A stretch of DNA of 64,000 nt, taken from assembly GCF_024505145.1 (NCBI RefSeq), contig NZ_JANIAA010000029.1:1-64000 (forward strand). The letters are read 5' to 3'. The notes under the pieces were generated by a model, which was not told the DNA's origin, did no database searches, and saw only the letters and a program-made list of their open reading frames with translations. Below are positions 1 through 8,552 of this stretch, piece after piece. The translations under genes and the position numbers were made by a program. Origin of the DNA: Streptomyces rugosispiralis. Its GTDB lineage: Bacteria > Actinomycetota > Actinomycetes > Streptomycetales > Streptomycetaceae. Every line of letters begins with the position of its first letter. The first letter of the stretch is position 1.

Positions 1-185
1 GCGGGGCTGCACCCCGGCCCCCACCGGGGCTGTGCTCCGGATCCTCGGCGGGGGTGCGCCCCGCCGGGGCGAGGGCAGGCGGGGCGCAGCTCTGCGGGGT
101 CTGGGGCGGAGCCCCGGTGGGGGGCCGGGGGCTTGCCCCCGGATTCGGGAAGGGGCGGGGTGGGGAACAAGCCCCCGGCAGGCCC

Positions 186-221
186 CACCCGGGTCACCCG
201 GGCCACCCGGGCCACCCGGGC
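186..221. repeat. four 9-bp CACCCGGG-type tandem units
   Basis: Four consecutive 9-bp units (CACCCGGGT once, CACCCGGGC three times) lie in a very GC-rich non-coding tract that fills bases 1-258. Bases 92-120 of the same tract carry the GGGGCGGAGCCCC-type element also seen near 22.3, 54.8 and 63.97 kb. I see no credible gene in bases 1-258; the open frames there lack codon bias and homology. Confidence 0.7.
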
Positions 222-258
222 CGGCCGGAGGGCCCGTGCCCGGGGCGGTCCCGGAACG

Positions 259-305
259 CCGAATGGGGTGGGCCCGAGCACAACGCTCGGGCCCACCCCA
301 TTCGG
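259..305 (-). terminator. 21-bp perfect hairpin after pssA
   Basis: Bases 259-279 and 285-305 are perfect inverted repeats (21-bp stem) around a 5-nt loop, ACAAC. The hairpin begins 20 nt beyond the pssA stop codon. It should end the minus-strand psd-pssA transcript. There is no clear U-tract, as is common for Streptomyces hairpin terminators. Confidence 0.85.
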
Positions 306-324
306 CAAATGCGGCCGAAGGCCG

Positions 325-1191
325 CTACGGCAGCTGCGCTGCCCTCGCTTCGCGGCGGTTGTCGCGGAACGCGTTCACCCGGCGGGCCGTGGCGAAGAGG
401 GGGATCACCGCGCCCATGACGACCTGCAGGGCGCAGGCCGACTGGAGGAGGAGTTCGCCGCCGGGGGCCTCGAAGGCCCAGGCGGCCAGCAGGGCCATGC
501 TGGTGACGATCCAGCCGAGCATGGCCACGGCGAGGCGGCCGCGCGGCTTGGGGTACTCCACCCGGCTCACCATCAGCCAGGCGACGCCCACGATCGCGAG
601 CAGCGTCGGCACGAACGGCAGGCCCAGCAGGACCACCGAGACGACGGTCAGGGCGCCGAAGGGACTCGGCATGCCCTGGAAGACGCCGTCACGCAGCGTG
701 ACACAGGAGAATCTGGCAAGCCGCAGCACCACCGCCAGCAGCACCACGATCGCGCCCACCACCGAGACCCGCTGGTAGGCGTCGTCGGACACCATCCCCC
801 AGACGAGGACGAAGTACGCGGGGGCCAGCCCGAAGCTGATCAGGTCGGAGAGGTTGTCCAGCTCCGCGCCCATCGCCGAGCTGCGCAGCTTCCGCGCGAC
901 GAGCCCGTCGAAGAGGTCGAAGACAGAGGCGAGCAGCATCAGCATCACCGCGGAGGCGGCGCTGTGCCGGGTCATCCCGCCGTCCTCGCTGCCCGTGAGG
1001 TGCGGGATGAGGACGCCGGTGGTGGTGAAGTAGACCGCCAGGAAGCCACAGGTGGCGTTGCCCAGGGTCAGCGTGTCGGCTATCGACAGTCGTGTCGACA
1101 GCGGCATGTCGTCCGTCTCGTCGACGTCGGCCGCGTCCACCTCGGCTTCGGGGACCCAGGCGGCCTGCGTATCGGGATCAATCACGGTCAA
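325..1191 (-). CDS. pssA: CDP-diacylglycerol--serine O-phosphatidyltransferase
   Basis: This membrane enzyme condenses CDP-diacylglycerol with serine to phosphatidylserine, which the upstream psd product decarboxylates to phosphatidylethanolamine. The 288-residue protein has the CDP-alcohol phosphotransferase signature: D92, D95, G96, A99, R100, G108, D112 and D116, which bind metal and CDP. Several hydrophobic segments follow, and the N-terminus (residues 1-35) is acidic. The first start is TTG at 1191, with an in-frame GTG at 1185 as the alternative. Either overlaps the psd 3' end (14 or 8 bp), so translation is probably coupled. The function is secure; the exact start is not. Confidence 0.92.
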   Translation of the reverse strand: MTVIDPDTQAAWVPEAEVDAADVDETDDMPLSTRLSIADTLTLGNATCGFLAVYFTTTGVLIPHLTGSEDGGMTRHSAASAVMLMLLASVFDLFDGLVARKLRSSAMGAELDNLSDLISFGLAPAYFVLVWGMVSDDAYQRVSVVGAIVVLLAVVLRLARFSCVTLRDGVFQGMPSPFGALTVVSVVLLGLPFVPTLLAIVGVAWLMVSRVEYPKPRGRLAVAMLGWIVTSMALLAAWAFEAPGGELLLQSACALQVVMGAVIPLFATARRVNAFRDNRREARAAQLP

Positions 1192-1825
1192 GGCGAGTCA
1201 CCCCCGCGGTGGTGGCCTGGCCGACCTCGACCGCGATGTCGACACCCTCGGGGAGGTACACGTCGACGCGCGAGCCGAAGCGGATGAGACCGATCCGCTC
1301 ACCCTGTTCGACCTTGGTGCCCTGTGGCACATAAGGCACGATACGCCGGGCGACGGCACCGGCGATCTGGACCATCTCGATGTCGCCGAGTTCGGTGTCG
1401 AAGTGCCAGACGACCCGCTCGTTGTTCTCGCTCTCCTTGTTGAACGCGGGAACGAAGCCACCGGGGATGTGCTCCACGGAGGTCACCGTACCGGCCAGCG
1501 GAGCGCGGTTGACGTGGACGTTGAGCGGGCTCATGAAGATGGCGACGCGGGTGCGCCCGTCCTTCCACGGCATGATGCTCTGCACCACACCGTCGGCCGG
1601 GGAGATCACGCGGCCCTGCGTGATCTCTCTCTCGGGGTCGCGGAAGAACCACAGCATGCCCGCCGCGAGCGCGGTGGCGGGCACGGCGACCGCCGCCCAG
1701 CGTCCGGAGCGGCGGGACCGAGCGAGACTGACCGCCGCCGTGGCGACGGTCGGGAGGAGCCACGGCGACGCTCCGCGCGCGAGGCGGACGCGGCCGCGTT
1801 GTGCAGAGGATTGGCTGTGGGGCAT
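1178..1825 (-). CDS. psd: phosphatidylserine decarboxylase, short PSD-A type
   Basis: It converts phosphatidylserine to phosphatidylethanolamine with a pyruvoyl cofactor made by self-cleavage. The protein has 215 residues from the ATG at 1825, chosen because GAAGG lies 6 nt upstream; a longer frame reaches 1915 but adds only low-complexity sequence. A hydrophobic segment (about residues 42-60) precedes FRDPER (61-66), then SPADG (75-79) and the C-terminal FGS (183-185), whose S185 would become the pyruvoyl group. The size fits the short actinobacterial class. It overlaps pssA and lies 179 bp downstream of the EMC operon. In that gap I see no terminator, so read-through is possible. Confidence 0.92.
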   Translation of the reverse strand: MPHSQSSAQRGRVRLARGASPWLLPTVATAAVSLARSRRSGRWAAVAVPATALAAGMLWFFRDPEREITQGRVISPADGVVQSIMPWKDGRTRVAIFMSPLNVHVNRAPLAGTVTSVEHIPGGFVPAFNKESENNERVVWHFDTELGDIEMVQIAGAVARRIVPYVPQGTKVEQGERIGLIRFGSRVDVYLPEGVDIAVEVGQATTAGVTRLDRD

Positions 1826-2004
1826 GGATGACCTTCGTAGCGGAGGATGCCGCGACGCAAGACTGGGGACGGCGGCTTTACGGGATGGTATCGGTTGCGA
1901 GCGGTAACTGGGCAAGCGCCAGGGCCCGTCGGTGGCTTGTCAGTGACCGAAGACCTCGGCGCGGTGTGACCTTCTTCTCTCGGATACCACCCCAAAAGGG
2001 ACGT

Positions 2005-3207
2005 TCAGTCTTGGGTTCGGTATTCCTCCAGGAGCCTCCGTCCAATAATCATTTTCTGAATCTCAGCGGTTCCTTCGCCGATGAGAAGCATCGGCGCCTC
2101 TCGATAGAGCCGCTCGATCTCGTATTCCTTGGAGAAGCCGTACCCGCCGTGGATGCGGAAGGCGTCCTCCACGACCTCTTTGCAGTACTCCGACGCCAGG
2201 TACTTCGCCATTCCCGCCTCGAGGTCGTTGCGTGCGCCCGAATCCTTCTTACGGGCCGCATTGACCATCATCGCATGCGCCGCCTCGACCTTTGTTCCCA
2301 TTTCGGCCAGTTTGAACTGGATGGCCTGGTGCTGGGCGATCGGCTTACCGAAGGTGTGCCGCTGCTGTGCGTATGCAACGCCCAGCTCGAAAGCGCGCCG
2401 GGCGACACCGCAGCCGCGGGCGGCGACATTCACCCGGCCGACCTCGACTCCGTCCATCATTTGGTAAAAACCTCGGTTCGGCGTCCCGCCGAGCACCCGA
2501 TCGGCCGGAATGCGCAGTCCGTCCATGATGAGCTCGGTGGTGTCGACCCCCTTGTAGCCCATCTTCTCGATCTTGCCGGGGATGGTCAGACCGGGCCGGA
2601 CCTCGCCGAAGCCGGGCTCCTTCTCGACCAGGAAGGTGGTCATCGCCTTGTGCGGCGCGACCCCCTCCTGGGCCTCGCCGGTCCGGCACAGCACCGCCAC
2701 CAGGGTGGAGCTGCCGCCGTTGGTCAGCCACATCTTCTGCCCGTTCAGGACGTACTCGTCGCCGTCCCGCGCGGCCTTGCTGGTGATGGCCGACACATCC
2801 GAGCCCAGCCCCGGCTCCGACATCGAGAAGGCACCCCGGATCTCGCCCAGCGCCATCTTGGGAAGGAAATACTCCTTCTGCTCCTGGGTGCCGTGCTGCT
2901 TGAGCATGTAGGCCACGATGAAGTGGGTGTTGATGATGCCCGAGACGCTCATCCAGCCGCGGGCGATCTCCTCCACGCACAGCGCGTAGGTGAGCAGCGA
3001 CTCACCCAGGCCGCCGTATTCCTCCGGGATCATCAGCCCGAAGACGCCGAGTTCCTTCAGCCCCTCGACGATCGCCGTCGGATATTCATCGCGATGTTCC
3101 AGTTCGGTCGCGACCGGCAGGATCTCCTTGTCGACAAAATCCCTGACCGTGGCGAGAATCTCCCGCTGGATGTCGGTCAGCCCCTCCGTCTGTGCGAGGC
3201 GGCTCAT
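2005..3207 (-). CDS. mcd: acyl-CoA dehydrogenase, probable (2S)-methylsuccinyl-CoA dehydrogenase
   Basis: This FAD-dependent acyl-CoA dehydrogenase has 400 residues, with the typical N-terminal helical, middle beta and C-terminal helical domains. The catalytic glutamate is E378 in the EGTAEIQ motif. FAD and substrate motifs of the middle domain (FSMSEPGLGSD, then MWLTNGG) are present. By itself it could be any short-chain acyl-CoA dehydrogenase. Its place at the end of the ccr-ecm-mcl1-mch operon points to oxidation of methylsuccinyl-CoA to mesaconyl-CoA in the EMC pathway, as in the equivalent Streptomyces clusters. The ATG lies 1 nt after the mch stop, with GGAGGG inside the end of mch. Confidence 0.88.
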   Translation of the reverse strand: MSRLAQTEGLTDIQREILATVRDFVDKEILPVATELEHRDEYPTAIVEGLKELGVFGLMIPEEYGGLGESLLTYALCVEEIARGWMSVSGIINTHFIVAYMLKQHGTQEQKEYFLPKMALGEIRGAFSMSEPGLGSDVSAITSKAARDGDEYVLNGQKMWLTNGGSSTLVAVLCRTGEAQEGVAPHKAMTTFLVEKEPGFGEVRPGLTIPGKIEKMGYKGVDTTELIMDGLRIPADRVLGGTPNRGFYQMMDGVEVGRVNVAARGCGVARRAFELGVAYAQQRHTFGKPIAQHQAIQFKLAEMGTKVEAAHAMMVNAARKKDSGARNDLEAGMAKYLASEYCKEVVEDAFRIHGGYGFSKEYEIERLYREAPMLLIGEGTAEIQKMIIGRRLLEEYRTQD

Positions 3208-3208
3208 A

Positions 3209-3715
3209 TCACTGCCCTCCCAGCTCCGGGCGGCCCGGTTGTTCTCCGCCCCGCTCCTTGATGTAGGTGGCGGTCGGCACCATCACCTTGCGCCGGAAGA
3301 CACAGACCAGGGTGCCGTCCTGCTTGTAGCCCTTGGTCTCCACATGCACGATGCCCCGGTCGGTTTTGGACTTCGACGGCGTCTTGTCCAGGACCGTGGT
3401 CTCGCCGTAGATGGTGTCGCCGTGGAAGGTGGGCGCCACATGCCGCAGTGACTCGACCTCCAGATTGGCGATGGCCTTTCCGGAGACATCGGGGACGGAC
3501 ATGCCCAGCAGCAGGGAGTAGATGTAGTTGCCGACCACCACGTTCTTGCCGAAATCGGTCGTCTTCTCGGCGTAGTTGCTGTCCATGTGCAGCGGGTGAT
3601 GGTTCATGGTGAGCAGACAGAAGAGGTGGTCGTCGTACTCGGTGACCGTCTTCCCCGGCCAGTGCCGGTAGACGTCGCCCACCGTGAACTCCTCATAGGT
3701 ACGGCCGAACTGCAT
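3209..3715 (-). CDS. mch: MaoC-family mesaconyl-CoA hydratase
   Basis: This is a 168-residue single hot-dog-fold enoyl-CoA hydratase of the MaoC family. The hydratase-2 motif region (residues 35-49) reads TMNHHPLHMDSNYA, so the usual SGDxNPLH aspartate is replaced and the motif is divergent, although the histidine is kept. In the operon it is expected to hydrate mesaconyl-CoA to beta-methylmalyl-CoA, the substrate of the adjacent lyase. The assignment rests mainly on context. The gap from mcl1 is 3 nt. Confidence 0.82.
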   Translation of the reverse strand: MQFGRTYEEFTVGDVYRHWPGKTVTEYDDHLFCLLTMNHHPLHMDSNYAEKTTDFGKNVVVGNYIYSLLLGMSVPDVSGKAIANLEVESLRHVAPTFHGDTIYGETTVLDKTPSKSKTDRGIVHVETKGYKQDGTLVCVFRRKVMVPTATYIKERGGEQPGRPELGGQ

Positions 3716-3718
3716 GGC

Positions 3719-4690
3719 TCACGCCTCCGGGGGCTGGAAGGTGGACGTGCGGCTCATCCCGGCGGCGCGGCCCTTGCCCGCGACAACCAGGGCCATCTTG
3801 CGGCTGGCCTCGTCGATCATCTCGTCGCCGAGCATCGCCGAGCCCTTCATACCGCCCTCCACCGAGGTGCAGTAGTCATAGGCGTCCAGGATCAGCTCGG
3901 CGTGGTCGTAGTCCTCCTGCGACGGCGAGAAGACCTCATTGGCCGCCTCCACCTGGCCGGGGTGCAGCACCCACTTGCCGTCGTAGCCGAGGGCGGCCGC
4001 GCGCCCGGCCACCTCGCGGAAGCCGTCCACGTTCCGGATCTGCAGGTACGGGCCGTCGATCGCCTGGAGGTCATGCATCCGGGCCGCCATCAGGATCCGC
4101 ATCAGGATGTAGTGGTAGGCGTCCGCCGGATAGCCGGGCGGCTGCTCGCCCACGACCAGCGACTTCATGTTGATGGACGCCATGAAGTCGGCCGGGCCGA
4201 AGACGATGGTCTCCAGACGCGGCGAGGCGCCGGCGATCTCGTCCACGTTGACCAGGCCCTTGGCGTTCTCGATCTGCGCCTCGATGCCGATCCGCCCGAT
4301 CTCGAAGCCCATCGTCTTCTCGATCTGGGTGAGCAGCAGGTCCAGCGCGACGATCTGCTGGGCGTCCTGCACCTTCGGCAGCATGATGCAGTCCAGGTTC
4401 GGGCCCGCGCCCTCGACCACCGTGATGACGTCCCGGTACGTCCAGTGGGTGGTCCAGTCGTTCACCCGCACCACCCGGGTCTTACCGGTCCAGTCGCCCT
4501 CGTTCAGCGCCTTGACGATGGTGTGCCGGGCGTCCTCCTTGGCCAGCGGGGCGCAGGCGTCCTCCAGATCCAGGAAGACCTGGTCGGCCGGGAGCCCCTG
4601 GGCCTTCTCCAGGAAGCGCGGATTGGAACCGGGGACGGCGAGGCACGAGCGGCGCGGACGCAGGCGGCCGGCGGCGTCGGGGGCGGTCAT
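3719..4690 (-). CDS. mcl1: L-malyl-CoA / beta-methylmalyl-CoA lyase (CitE/HpcH family)
   Basis: This TIM-barrel C-C lyase has 323 residues. The CitE-type DLEDA motif is at residues 41-45, and the later Mg-binding glutamate/aspartate regions (GIEAQIENAKG, then FGPADFMAS) are readable. It is expected to cleave beta-methylmalyl-CoA to glyoxylate and propionyl-CoA, the final step of the first half of the EMC pathway. The ATG at 4690 overlaps the ecm stop by 4 bp (ATGA), so translation is coupled. A generic citrate-lyase beta subunit is unlikely because no alpha or gamma subunit genes are present. Confidence 0.88.
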   Translation of the reverse strand: MTAPDAAGRLRPRRSCLAVPGSNPRFLEKAQGLPADQVFLDLEDACAPLAKEDARHTIVKALNEGDWTGKTRVVRVNDWTTHWTYRDVITVVEGAGPNLDCIMLPKVQDAQQIVALDLLLTQIEKTMGFEIGRIGIEAQIENAKGLVNVDEIAGASPRLETIVFGPADFMASINMKSLVVGEQPPGYPADAYHYILMRILMAARMHDLQAIDGPYLQIRNVDGFREVAGRAAALGYDGKWVLHPGQVEAANEVFSPSQEDYDHAELILDAYDYCTSVEGGMKGSAMLGDEMIDEASRKMALVVAGKGRAAGMSRTSTFQPPEA

Positions 4691-6705
4691 ACGAGAACCT
4701 CCAGAGGGGGAAGCGTGTTCGCGGCGCGGATCTCATCGACGATACGGCCGATGATCTCCGTGATACCGAAGTCCTTGGGGGTGAAAACGGCGGCGACGCC
4801 CGCCGCGCGCAGGGCGGCCGCGTCCGAGGACGGGATGATCCCGCCGACGATGACCGGGATGTCCTGGGCGCCCGCGGTGCGCATCCGCTCCAGGACGTCG
4901 GGCACCAGCTCGGCATGCGACCCGGACAGGATGGACAGCCCCACGCAGTGCACGTCCTCGGCCACGGCCGCCGAGACGATCTGCTCGGGAGTGAGCCGGA
5001 TCCCCTGGTAGACCACCTCGAAACCGGCGTCCCTGGCCCGTACGGCGATCTGCTCGGCGCCGTTGCTGTGCCCGTCCAGACCGGGCTTGCCGACCAGCAG
5101 CCGCAGCCTGCCGCCGCCGAGGTCGGCCGCGGTCTTCCCGACCTTCTCGCGGACCGAGGCCAGCAGGGAGCCCGCCTCCGTGGCGACGGCCAGGGGCGCG
5201 CCGCCGACCCCGGTGGGGGCGCGGTACTCGCCGAAGACATCGCGCAGCGCCCAGGCCCACTCCCCGGTGGTCACGCCCGCGCGGGCACAGCGCAGGGTGG
5301 CCTCCATCAGGTTGTCGGTCCCCACGGCGGCCTTACGGAGGGCACCGAGGGCCTCCTGGGCGGGTCCCTCGTCGCGCTGCTCGCGCCAGGTGTGCAGGGC
5401 CGAGACCACCCGCGCCTCGTTCTCCGGGTCCACCGTCATGATCGCGGTGTCGAGGTCGGCGGTGAGCGGATTGGACTCGGTGGACTCGTAGCAGTTGACG
5501 CCGACGATCTTCTCCTCGCCCGCCTCGATCCGCGCCCGGCGCTCGGAGTGGGAGGCCACCAGCCGCGCCTTGAGATAGCCGGACTCGACGGCGGCCATCG
5601 CCCCGCCCATCTCCTGGATCCGCTCGATCTCGGCCTCGGCCTCCTCGACCAGCGTGGCGACCTTGGCCTCGATCACATGGGAGCCCTCGAAGATGTCGTC
5701 GTACTCCAGCAGATCGCTCTCATGGGCCAGGACCTGCTGGATGCGCAGCGACCACTGCTGGTCCCAGGGTCGGGGCAGGCCCAGCGCCTCGTTCCAGGCC
5801 GGGAGCTGGACGGCGCGGGCGCGGGCGTCCTTGGAGAGGGTGACGGCCAGCATCTCCAGGACGATGCGCTGGATGTTGTTCTCCGGCTGGGCCTCGGTCA
5901 GGCCGAGCGAGTTCACCTGGACGCCGTAGCGGAACCGGCGGTGCTTGGGGTTCTCGATGCCGTACCGCTCGCGGGTGATCCGGTCCCAGATGCGGCCGAA
6001 GGCGCGCATCTTGCACATCTCCTCGATGAAGCGGACGCCCGCGTTCACGAAGAAGGAGATCCGGGCCACCACGTCGCCCTTACGGTCCTCGGGAACCTGG
6101 CCGGAGGCGAACACCGCGTCCAGTACGGCGACCGCCGTGGACATCGCGAAGGCGATCTCCTGCACCGGAGTGGCCCCGGCCTCCTGCAGGTGGTAGCTGC
6201 AGATGTTGATCGGGTTCCACTTGGGGATGTGGTTGACCGTGTACGCGATCATGTCGGTGGTCAGCCGCAGGCTCGGGCCCGGCGGGAAGACATGCGTCCC
6301 CCGCGACAGGTACTCCTTGACGATGTCGTTCTGCGTCGTCCCCTGGAGCTTGGTGATATCGGCGCCGTGCTCCTCCGCGACGACCTGGTACAGCGCCAGC
6401 AGCCACATCGCCGTCGCGTTGATCGTCATGGAGGTGTTCATCCGCTCCAGGGGGATCTCCTGGAACAGCCGCCGCATGTCGCCCAGGTGCGAGACCGGGA
6501 CCCCGACCCGGCCCACCTCCCCGCGGGCGAGGATGTGGTCCGGGTCGTAGCCGGTCTGGGTGGGCAGGTCGAAGGCGACCGAGAGCCCGGTCTGGCCCTT
6601 GGCCAGGTTGCGCCGGTACAGCTCGTTGGACGCCTCGGCGGTGGAGTGCCCGGCGTAGGTGCGCATCAGCCAGGGCCGGTCCTTGGGGCGGGGTGTGCCA
6701 CTCAT
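4687..6705 (-). CDS. ecm: coenzyme B12-dependent ethylmalonyl-CoA mutase
   Basis: It isomerises (2R)-ethylmalonyl-CoA to methylsuccinyl-CoA. The protein has 672 residues. The N-terminal TIM barrel has the acyl-CoA mutase signature RTYAGHSTAEASN, followed by SVAFDLPTQTGYD. The C-terminal cobalamin domain starts near residue 535, with the DxHxxG motif at D544-H546 (H546 is the lower axial cobalt ligand), SILSGSH and the VGG loop. It is a one-chain enzyme like MeaA, not a two-subunit methylmalonyl-CoA mutase. Its ATG overlaps the last base of the ccr stop (TGATG). Confidence 0.93.
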   Translation of the reverse strand: MSGTPRPKDRPWLMRTYAGHSTAEASNELYRRNLAKGQTGLSVAFDLPTQTGYDPDHILARGEVGRVGVPVSHLGDMRRLFQEIPLERMNTSMTINATAMWLLALYQVVAEEHGADITKLQGTTQNDIVKEYLSRGTHVFPPGPSLRLTTDMIAYTVNHIPKWNPINICSYHLQEAGATPVQEIAFAMSTAVAVLDAVFASGQVPEDRKGDVVARISFFVNAGVRFIEEMCKMRAFGRIWDRITRERYGIENPKHRRFRYGVQVNSLGLTEAQPENNIQRIVLEMLAVTLSKDARARAVQLPAWNEALGLPRPWDQQWSLRIQQVLAHESDLLEYDDIFEGSHVIEAKVATLVEEAEAEIERIQEMGGAMAAVESGYLKARLVASHSERRARIEAGEEKIVGVNCYESTESNPLTADLDTAIMTVDPENEARVVSALHTWREQRDEGPAQEALGALRKAAVGTDNLMEATLRCARAGVTTGEWAWALRDVFGEYRAPTGVGGAPLAVATEAGSLLASVREKVGKTAADLGGGRLRLLVGKPGLDGHSNGAEQIAVRARDAGFEVVYQGIRLTPEQIVSAAVAEDVHCVGLSILSGSHAELVPDVLERMRTAGAQDIPVIVGGIIPSSDAAALRAAGVAAVFTPKDFGITEIIGRIVDEIRAANTLPPLEVLV

Positions 6706-8186
6706 CAGGCGCCCCGGCTGTGCTTGTCGGTCCGCTCCGACGAGTCGTCACGGCTGTGCTTGTCGGTCCGCTCCGACGAGTCGTCACGGCTGTGCTTGTC
6801 GGTCCGCTCCGACGAGTCGTCACGGCTGTGCTTGTCGGTCCGCTCCGACGAGTCGTCACGGAACAGATTGATGGCGTCGATGTGCTGCTCGCGCTTCGCC
6901 TGGTCGCGCACGCCCATGCCCTCCTCGGGGGCCAGGCACAACACGCCGACCTTGCCCTGGTGGAGGTTGTGGTGGACGTCGTACGTGGCCTGGCCGGTGT
7001 CCTCCAGCCGGTACGTCTTGGACAGCGTCGGGTGGATCCTGCCCTTGGCGATCAGGCGGTTGGCCTCCCACGCCTCGCGGTAGTTGGCGAAATGGGAGCC
7101 GACGATCCGCTTCAGCGACATCCACAGGTAGCGGTTGTCGTACTCGTGGGTGTAGCCGGAGGTCGAGGCGCAGGTGACGATCGTGCCGCCCTTACGGGTG
7201 ACATAGACGGACGCGCCGAAGGTCTCCCGGCCCGGGTGCTCGAAGACGATGTCCACGTCTTCGCCGCCGGTCAGCTCGCGGATCTTCTTGCCGAACCGCT
7301 TCCACTCGCGCGGGTCCTGGGTGCCGTCGTCCTTCCAGAACTTGTAGTCCTCGGCGGTGCGGTCGATGATCGCCTCGGCGCCCATCCGGCGGCAGATCTC
7401 GGCCTTCCGCGGCGAGGAGACCACACAGACCGGGTTGGCCCCGCCGACCAGCGCGAACTGCGTGGCGTACGAGCCGAGCCCGCCGCTCGCGCCCCAGATC
7501 AGGACGTTGTCGCCCTGCTTCATCCCGGCGCCGTTGCGGGAGACCAGTTGCCGGTAGGCGGTGGAGTTGACCAGGCCCGGGGCGGCCGCCTCCTCCCAGC
7601 TCAAATGGGTTGGCTTCGGCATCAGCTGGTTGGACTTGACCAGCGCGATCTCGGCGAGCCCGCCGAAGTTGGTCTCGAAGCCCCAGATGCGCTGCTCGGG
7701 GTCGAGCATGGTGTCGTTGTGGCCGTCGGCGCTCTCCAGCTCGACCGACAGGCAGTGCGCGACGACCTCGGCGCCCGGCTTCCAGGAGTGCACGCCGGGG
7801 CCGGTGCGCAGCACGACGCCCGCGAGGTCGGAGCCGATGATGTGGTACGGCAGGTCGTGCCGCTTGGCCAGGGGGGAGAGCTTGCCGTACCGCTCCAGGA
7901 AGCCGAAGGTCGGCAGCGGCTCGAAGATCGAGGTCCACACGGAGTTGTAGTTGACCGAGCTGGCCATCACGGCGACGAGCGCCTCTCCGGGACCCAGCTC
8001 GGGCACCGGCACCTCGTCCACGTGCAATGACTTGCGGGGGTCCTTCTCCCGGGTGGTGAGGCCGGAGAACATCTCGGCCTCGTCCTTGCGCACGGTCACC
8101 GCGCGATACGACTCGGGGACGCGCAGTGCCGCGAACTCCTCGGGTGCGGTGTCCGACGCCAGGATCGCGTCAAGTATCTCGTTCAT
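6705..8186 (-). CDS. ccr: crotonyl-CoA carboxylase/reductase with a C-terminal repeat tail
   Basis: It reductively carboxylates crotonyl-CoA with NADPH and CO2 to ethylmalonyl-CoA, the committing EMC step and a source of C4 extender units. I chose the ATG at 8186 because GGAGG lies 5 nt upstream; an in-frame start at 8210 exists. With this start the CO2-pocket residues known from Kitasatospora setae fall at the same numbers: N81, F170, E171 and H365. The NADPH loop is GASGGLG (233-239). The protein has 493 residues, although family members usually end near residue 447. The excess is four exact copies of RDDSSERTDKHS (443-490) followed by RGA. The tail is hydrophilic and probably disordered. 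Confidence 0.95.
   Translation of the reverse strand: MNEILDAILASDTAPEEFAALRVPESYRAVTVRKDEAEMFSGLTTREKDPRKSLHVDEVPVPELGPGEALVAVMASSVNYNSVWTSIFEPLPTFGFLERYGKLSPLAKRHDLPYHIIGSDLAGVVLRTGPGVHSWKPGAEVVAHCLSVELESADGHNDTMLDPEQRIWGFETNFGGLAEIALVKSNQLMPKPTHLSWEEAAAPGLVNSTAYRQLVSRNGAGMKQGDNVLIWGASGGLGSYATQFALVGGANPVCVVSSPRKAEICRRMGAEAIIDRTAEDYKFWKDDGTQDPREWKRFGKKIRELTGGEDVDIVFEHPGRETFGASVYVTRKGGTIVTCASTSGYTHEYDNRYLWMSLKRIVGSHFANYREAWEANRLIAKGRIHPTLSKTYRLEDTGQATYDVHHNLHQGKVGVLCLAPEEGMGVRDQAKREQHIDAINLFRDDSSERTDKHSRDDSSERTDKHSRDDSSERTDKHSRDDSSERTDKHSRGA
6716..6859. repeat. four perfect 36-bp tandem repeats inside the ccr 3' end
   Basis: Copies at 6716-6751, 6752-6787, 6788-6823 and 6824-6859 are identical at every base. 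The unit is a multiple of three, so the ccr frame stays open and each copy encodes RDDSSERTDKHS. Perfect identity, including wobble positions, points to recent expansion by slippage or unequal exchange, or to recent homogenisation. Confidence 0.97.
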
Positions 8187-8410
8187 CGGTGCCTCCGGCG
8201 AAGCGTCCATGAGGGGACGCCTTGAGGGAACGCTGGGCTCGTGACGGGTGATGCTGATGCGGTGCCGTCGGTTCGGCGGAGGTGGTGCTCCATACGGCGC
8301 GGGTGGCGCCGGGTGCCTGGTGACGCAGGCGTTGTCCGGGCGCGCAAAGCGGCTTGCGGGGACAGCCGACGCACGATGGTTGGCAGTGCGCCGGCCGCCC
8401 GGACACCATC

Positions 8411-8439
8411 ACCGTATGGCACGCTGTGCCACCCCGCAA
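8411..8439 (-). promoter_or_regulatory. candidate ccr promoter with a palindrome in the spacer
   Basis: On the minus strand TTGCGG (8434-8439) and TACGGT (8411-8416) are 17 bp apart, a reasonable vegetative-sigma pair. The spacer contains the perfect palindrome TGGCAC-GCT-GTGCCA at 8417-8431, well placed for a repressor. It lies downstream of the GH95 terminator and about 220 nt upstream of the ccr ATG, leaving a long leader. I see no gene elsewhere in 8187-8495. Confidence 0.5.
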
Positions 8440-8495
8440 GACACTGGGTGCCAACAATTTCCCTCAGTTGTCATCTCCGGTGCACACATGAGCAA

Positions 8496-8525
8496 CGACG
8501 GCCACCCCAAGCGGGGCGGCCGTCG
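8496..8525 (-). terminator. hairpin after the GH95 gene
   Basis: Bases 8496-8508 pair with 8513-8525 in a 13-bp stem with one mismatch and a 4-nt loop. It lies 28 nt downstream of the GH95 stop and separates that gene from the ccr promoter region. Confidence 0.7.
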
Positions 8526-8552
8526 CGATGCGTATTGGTGGTGCGAGTGCTG

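Noticed and set aside
1..258. Proteins encoded in the first 258 bases
   Set aside because: Frames are open in several readings but are Gly/Pro/Arg-rich translations of repeats with no consistent codon bias.
1801..3261. Long plus-strand open frame opposite psd and mcd
   Set aside because: It is antisense to two clearly recognised genes and has no family similarity. High-GC genomes give many such open shadows.
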